DNA of 21,096 nucleotides, taken from positions 1-21,096 of the forward strand of contig JAJYAE010000037.1 of NCBI GenBank assembly GCA_021779695.1, written 5' to 3'. The position numbers and the translations under genes were made by a program. Below, in pieces: positions 17,165-21,096 of this stretch. How positions within the stretch are numbered: position 1 is the stretch's first letter; each line of letters begins with the position of its first letter. The DNA is from Acidobacteriota bacterium. Lineage in GTDB: Bacteria > Acidobacteriota > Terriglobia > Terriglobales > Acidobacteriaceae. The notes beneath the pieces are model-generated. The model was not told the origin of the DNA. It saw only the letters and a program-made list of their open reading frames with translations, and did no database searches.

Positions 17165-17917
17165 CTACCAGACAAAGGGCAGCAGGCGGTGCCTTACCCT
17201 CGCGGCGTACTCCGCATAACCAGACAAGGTTGCGCAGAGCAACCTTTCCTCATCAATGAGGCGCACGGCAATCGCGGCGAGCATCGGTAGAAAAGCGAGG
17301 AGCCCCCACCAGGAGCCAAGAGCAGGCGGCGTAGCTAGGAGCATGATCAATGCCCCCGCATACATGGGGTGGCGGACAATGGCATACGGGCCTGTGGAGA
17401 CGACCGTCTGGTTTTCAGCCACCTCCACAGTCGATGCGGTAAAGGTGTTGACGCGGAAGACCACGAAGACGATATAGAAACCAAGCGCGACAAGCAGATC
17501 GCTGGCGAGGACAAACGCCAGGGGCACGCGGGACCATCGGAATCTGTGATCGAGCGAAGGAACGATGAGAAGAGCAAGAAATGCGGCGGAGGAAAAAGCC
17601 TGGATGCTCTGCTGGCTCTTCCTCGCTTCGGCAATGGGGCCGCCTTTCACGCGGCGCGCCAGAAGCGCCGGGTCTCTTCGCCAAAGATCGATCGTGATGA
17701 TGAGTGTGGCTGCGCCGAAGACAAGGAGGTAGAGCCATGCCTGCCAGTAACGGAGTGTCCACGCAGGGCCAAACAGAGCCAAAGCCGCGAACATCAGGAG
17801 GTTCGTAAGGCCCAGCAGCGTCTTTGCCGCAAGTTGCTTCACCCCAACAGTGTATTCGCTGCGGATGCGAGGCTTTGCCTGTGTGAACCGCTTTGAATGG
17901 TTGCTATCATGGCGCAT
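17165..17917 (-). CDS. Isoprenylcysteine carboxyl methyltransferase-like membrane protein (ICMT/PEMT superfamily)
   Basis: A membrane methyltransferase-like protein with four or five hydrophobic segments and the family signature GPYAIVRHPMYAG (about residues 176-188 from this start), where the histidine and arginine contribute to SAM binding. The C-terminal RLIDEERLL...YAEYAARVRHRLLPFVW is also typical. Natural substrates of the bacterial members are mostly unknown. The start is unclear: ATG 17947, ATG 17917 or GTG 17842 are all in frame. The two ATGs would overlap the divergent GNAT gene, and the GTG would remove the overlap and begin at VKQLAAKTLLGL, near the first helix. It sits between era and the CorC gene and has no obvious functional link to them. 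Confidence 0.85.
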   Translation of the reverse strand: MRHDSNHSKRFTQAKPRIRSEYTVGVKQLAAKTLLGLTNLLMFAALALFGPAWTLRYWQAWLYLLVFGAATLIITIDLWRRDPALLARRVKGGPIAEARKSQQSIQAFSSAAFLALLIVPSLDHRFRWSRVPLAFVLASDLLVALGFYIVFVVFRVNTFTASTVEVAENQTVVSTGPYAIVRHPMYAGALIMLLATPPALGSWWGLLAFLPMLAAIAVRLIDEERLLCATLSGYAEYAARVRHRLLPFVW

Positions 17918-18488
17918 GATTCCTTCCGGCCGCACTGCGCGCCTCATCCTGCGCCCGCTCGAGCTCGGCGATGCGCCGCAAATGCAGCAGCATTTTCCCC
18001 ACTGGGAGATCGTCCGCTACCTGCTCAATCGCGTCCCCTGGCCCTACCCGCCCGATGGCGCACTCCAATACCTGCGCGACGTCGCCCTGCCGCAGATCGA
18101 GAGCGGCGAGGCCTGGCACTGGAGCATTCGTCGCGCCGAGCAGCCCGATCAGCTTATCGGCGTCATCAGCCTCGTCCGCAACCCCAAAGACAATCGCGGC
18201 TTCTGGCTCGGCCTGCCCTGGCAAGGCCATGGCTACATGATGGAAGCCAGCTCATGGGCCAATGACTTCTGGTTCGACACGCTGGGATTTCCCGTAATGC
18301 GCATCCCCAAAGCCGCCGTCAACCTGCCTTCGCGCCGCATCTCTGAGAAGCAGGGCATGCGCCTCGTCGGCACAGAGATGCGCGACTACGTCAGCGGTCG
18401 CATGCTGGCTGAAATCTGGGAGCTCACCGCGGAGGAGTGGCGCGCGCGCCGCAGCGCCGCGTTGCCGGACGAATCATCTCGCGTCTAA
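17916..18488 (+). CDS. GNAT family N-acetyltransferase (RimJ/RimL-like)
   Basis: A 190-residue GCN5-related acetyltransferase of the acetyltransf_3 type. It opens with TARLILRPLELGDA (7-20), the standard first strand and helix. WSIRRAEQPDQLIGVISL forms the central strands, FWLGLPWQGHGYMMEA replaces the usual acetyl-CoA loop (Q/RxxGxG/A seen here as WQGHGY), and NLPSRRISEKQGMRLVG is the late helix. ATG 17916 fits the family N-terminus; an upstream ATG at 17850 would add 22 residues of non-family sequence. The gene is alone on the plus strand. Its 3' end overlaps the CorC-like gene tail to tail by 4 nt, and its 5' end abuts or overlaps the methyltransferase gene. The substrate is unknown. Confidence 0.88.
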   Translation: MIPSGRTARLILRPLELGDAPQMQQHFPHWEIVRYLLNRVPWPYPPDGALQYLRDVALPQIESGEAWHWSIRRAEQPDQLIGVISLVRNPKDNRGFWLGLPWQGHGYMMEASSWANDFWFDTLGFPVMRIPKAAVNLPSRRISEKQGMRLVGTEMRDYVSGRMLAEIWELTAEEWRARRSAALPDESSRV

Positions 18489-19783
18489 TCTGCCGCCTCA
18501 TCGTTGCGTGCCGGTGGAAACACCCTCACCCGGTCCACGCGCCGGTCTGTCGACGCCACAACCTCCGCGCGCATGCCTCCCGGCTCCAGCACCACCACCT
18601 CGCCCGCGTGGGGAATCCGTCCCTCCACCTCGCTGACCAGTCCGCCCAGCGTCGTGGCCTCATGCTCTACGCCCACATCGATCGGCTCGCCAAATAAATC
18701 ACTCAGCTTGTCTACTGGAAATCGCCCCGGCACCACCCACGCGCCGCTCGCCTCGCGCTGCGGCTCTTCCACTTGCACTTCTGCATCGTGCTCATCGCGA
18801 ATATCGCCGACAATCTCCTCGAGCAGGTCCTCAATCGTTACCAACCCCGCCACGCCGCCATACTCGTCAATCACCACGCGCATGTGCTGCTTCTCGCGCT
18901 GCATCTCGCGCAGCAGCTCATAGCCGCGCTTGGTCTCCGGCACAAACTCCGCCTCGCGCTGGATATCGCCCACCGTCTGCGTCCGCGCCGCTTCATCTGA
19001 AATCTGCAGCAGGTCATGCGCAAACGCAATCCCCGTGATGTGGTCCAGCGTCCCGCGGTACACCGGCACGCGCGAGAAGTTGTGCTCCTTCAGCATCTCA
19101 AGAAACTGCTCCAGCGTCGTCGTCTCCGGCACGGCAAACATCCGCGGTCGCGGCGTCATCACATCGCGCACCAGCTTGTCGCCAAACTCCACCGCCGAGC
19201 GCACCAGTTCGCGGTCCGTCTCCTCCAGAATGCCCTCTTCCTGACCAGCCTCCAGCAGCGCCTCCACATTCACCGCTGCTTCTTCCTCCGGCGTTGCATC
19301 CGGCTCGGCCAGCGACGACACTGAATGGAAGAACCGCACAAACACCGTCAGCGGCGTCATCATCCACAGCAGCAGCCGGATCGGCCACACCAGCCGCCGC
19401 GCCCACCGCCCGCGCGTGTGGTCAAACAGCAGCGCAGGCACAATCTGATTGCACACCAGCACCACCAGCACCACGCTCACCACCGCCTGCGCAATCTCAT
19501 CCCACGTAGGCCGCGCCGCAAGCGCATCGCGATCGAACAGCACCGCGCCAAACTCCAGCGCAATCGCGCCGAATGACAACTGCTGCAGCACCGCCGCGGA
19601 GATCGCCGCATGCTCGCGGCTCAGCCCCAGCAGCGGCTCCACGCCCTCCTGCCACGCGTCCAGGTTGTCCTGCACCTCGTGCGAGAGAATCTTGCCAAAC
19701 TCCGCATACACGCGATTGATGTACGACGCCAGCACGCAGACCAGCGCCAGCACCGCCACCAGCGCAATGCCTGTCGCGCTCAT
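18485..19783 (-). CDS. CNNM/CorC-HlyC family membrane protein with CBS domain pair
   Basis: A 432-residue protein of the hemolysin C/CorC type, linked in other bacteria to magnesium and cobalt transport. The N-terminal CNNM (DUF21) part has hydrophobic segments near residues 4-20, 63-83, 97-119 and 131-151. The cytoplasmic CBS pair starts at RDVMTPRPRM (206-215) and includes VIDEYGGVAGLVTIEDL (304-320). The CorC_HlyC domain fills about 335-428 and ends at VRVFPPARNDEAAD. The ATG at 19783 overlaps the ybeY stop by 4 nt, so it is coupled to ybeY, the usual ybeY-ybeX/corC arrangement. The membrane part is less conserved than the CBS part, so the transported ion is inference. Confidence 0.93.
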   Translation of the reverse strand: MSATGIALVAVLALVCVLASYINRVYAEFGKILSHEVQDNLDAWQEGVEPLLGLSREHAAISAAVLQQLSFGAIALEFGAVLFDRDALAARPTWDEIAQAVVSVVLVVLVCNQIVPALLFDHTRGRWARRLVWPIRLLLWMMTPLTVFVRFFHSVSSLAEPDATPEEEAAVNVEALLEAGQEEGILEETDRELVRSAVEFGDKLVRDVMTPRPRMFAVPETTTLEQFLEMLKEHNFSRVPVYRGTLDHITGIAFAHDLLQISDEAARTQTVGDIQREAEFVPETKRGYELLREMQREKQHMRVVIDEYGGVAGLVTIEDLLEEIVGDIRDEHDAEVQVEEPQREASGAWVVPGRFPVDKLSDLFGEPIDVGVEHEATTLGGLVSEVEGRIPHAGEVVVLEPGGMRAEVVASTDRRVDRVRVFPPARNDEAAD

Positions 19784-20334
19784 CGCCGCCCGCCTCTCGC
19801 CATCTTCTTCGCCGGCCTTTTCGACTCGCCCTCCACGCGCTCAATCAGCCCCAGCGGCAGCCGCAGCTTCGCACGCAGCGCCCGCTCGCGCCGCGCCATC
19901 TGGCCCTCGTCTGTCTCGTGGTCATAACCCACCAGGTGCAGCAGCCCGTGCAGCATCAGCACCTTCAGCTCTACGCGCAGCACATGGCCGCACGCAGCGG
20001 CCTGCCTGCGCGCCGTCGCCACGCTGATCGCGAGATCGCCCGCCTCATCCTCCGCCATCTCTGACGCAGGAAACGACAGCACATCTGTCGCCTTGCCCTT
20101 CCCGCGAAACTCCCGGTTCAGCCGCCGAATTCCACCGTCAGTCGTCAGCAGCACGGTCACCGAGCCGTGCAGCCGCACCGCCGCCTGCGCCTCGCGCAAA
20201 AAGCGCTCCAGCGTCCGCGCCGCCGGCAGCCGTTCGTTCCGCTTGCTTGTTTGGGATTCCTGCGCGCTCGACTTCCGCCTCCGCTTCTGTTGCGGTGCGG
20301 CGTCGGGCTCCAGGTCTGGGTCGAAAAGGATCAT
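19780..20334 (-). CDS. ybeY: Endoribonuclease YbeY (16S rRNA maturation)
   Basis: A zinc-dependent single-strand RNase involved in 16S rRNA 3'-end maturation and ribosome quality control. The 184-residue product carries the metal motif H129-x3-H133-x5-H139 (HGLLHLVGYDH) and the family segment LNREFRGKGKATDVLSFP (72-89). Two lysine/arginine-rich tails, about residues 17-34 and 168-184, extend the usual core of about 150 residues. The ATG at 20334 has no ribosome site. A GC-rich hairpin (20342-20367) ends 7 nt before it. It is 62 nt downstream of phoH and overlaps the CorC-like gene by 4 nt. Confidence 0.95.
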   Translation of the reverse strand: MILFDPDLEPDAAPQQKRRRKSSAQESQTSKRNERLPAARTLERFLREAQAAVRLHGSVTVLLTTDGGIRRLNREFRGKGKATDVLSFPASEMAEDEAGDLAISVATARRQAAACGHVLRVELKVLMLHGLLHLVGYDHETDEGQMARRERALRAKLRLPLGLIERVEGESKRPAKKMARGGRR

Positions 20335-20341
20335 CGTGCGC

Positions 20342-20367
20342 GCGGGCCGCCTGGTACGCGGCCCCGC
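20342..20367 (-). promoter_or_regulatory. GC-rich hairpin in the phoH-ybeY gap
   Basis: On the minus strand GCGGGGCCGC and GCGGCCCGC form a 9-bp stem with one bulged G and a 7-nt loop, ending 7 nt before the ybeY ATG. No U run follows, so it is not an intrinsic terminator. It lies where a ribosome site would be and could limit ybeY initiation or protect the RNA end. Confidence 0.4.
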
Positions 20368-20396
20368 TTCACTTCTATTCTACGTGACTTGCAACT

Positions 20397-21096
<700 letters not shown>

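Noticed and set aside
16368..17219. A 283-codon plus-strand frame with many Ser, Thr and Arg
   Set aside because: It is the antisense shadow of era; no family is recognisable.

Overview
The window looks like a bacterial chromosome, and I tentatively place it in the Acidobacteriota (Terriglobia). That placement rests on remembered gene order and protein style, since no search was run. It has three parts: a surface-polysaccharide locus (1 to about 14424), a mobile-element graveyard with an initiator tRNA (about 14748-15911), and GC-rich conserved housekeeping genes (15965-21096).

The polysaccharide locus is mostly on the minus strand. A gmd-fcl pair (14424 to 12351) makes GDP-L-fucose from GDP-mannose. 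A tightly packed run then reads leftward from 11106: Wzx-type flippase, FkbM methyltransferase, GT4 glycosyltransferase, a second and divergent Gmd-like enzyme, GT2, Wzy-type polymerase, rhamnosyltransferase-like GT2, two GT4 enzymes, and an NAD-dependent epimerase/dehydratase cut by the left edge. Many junctions are ATGA, GTGA or TTGA stop/start overlaps. A single glycosyltransferase on the plus strand (11289-12233) separates the two minus-strand blocks. Together these genes would make nucleotide sugars, assemble a fucose-containing repeat unit on a lipid carrier, flip it and polymerise it. No initiating sugar-phosphate transferase or chain-length regulator is visible; they would be expected beyond the left edge.

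Between the locus and the housekeeping genes lie a decayed IS630-type transposase (two in-frame stops, about three frameshifts) and, fused directly to it, the C-terminal catalytic half of a phage-type tyrosine recombinase. A bidirectional terminator hairpin and an initiator tRNA(fMet) with its own promoter follow. This arrangement suggests, without proving, that the polysaccharide locus or part of it entered next to this tRNA.

The right part holds phoH (cut by the right edge), ybeY and a CorC/HlyC-type CBS-domain membrane protein, in a common bacterial order. A plus-strand GNAT acetyltransferase, an isoprenylcysteine carboxyl methyltransferase-like membrane protein and era follow. I see no clearly new defence or signalling system. 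The points most worth checking are the poly-G tract inside the wzy gene, the Gmd paralogue, the mobile-element fusion beside tRNA(fMet), and the unusual first base of that tRNA.
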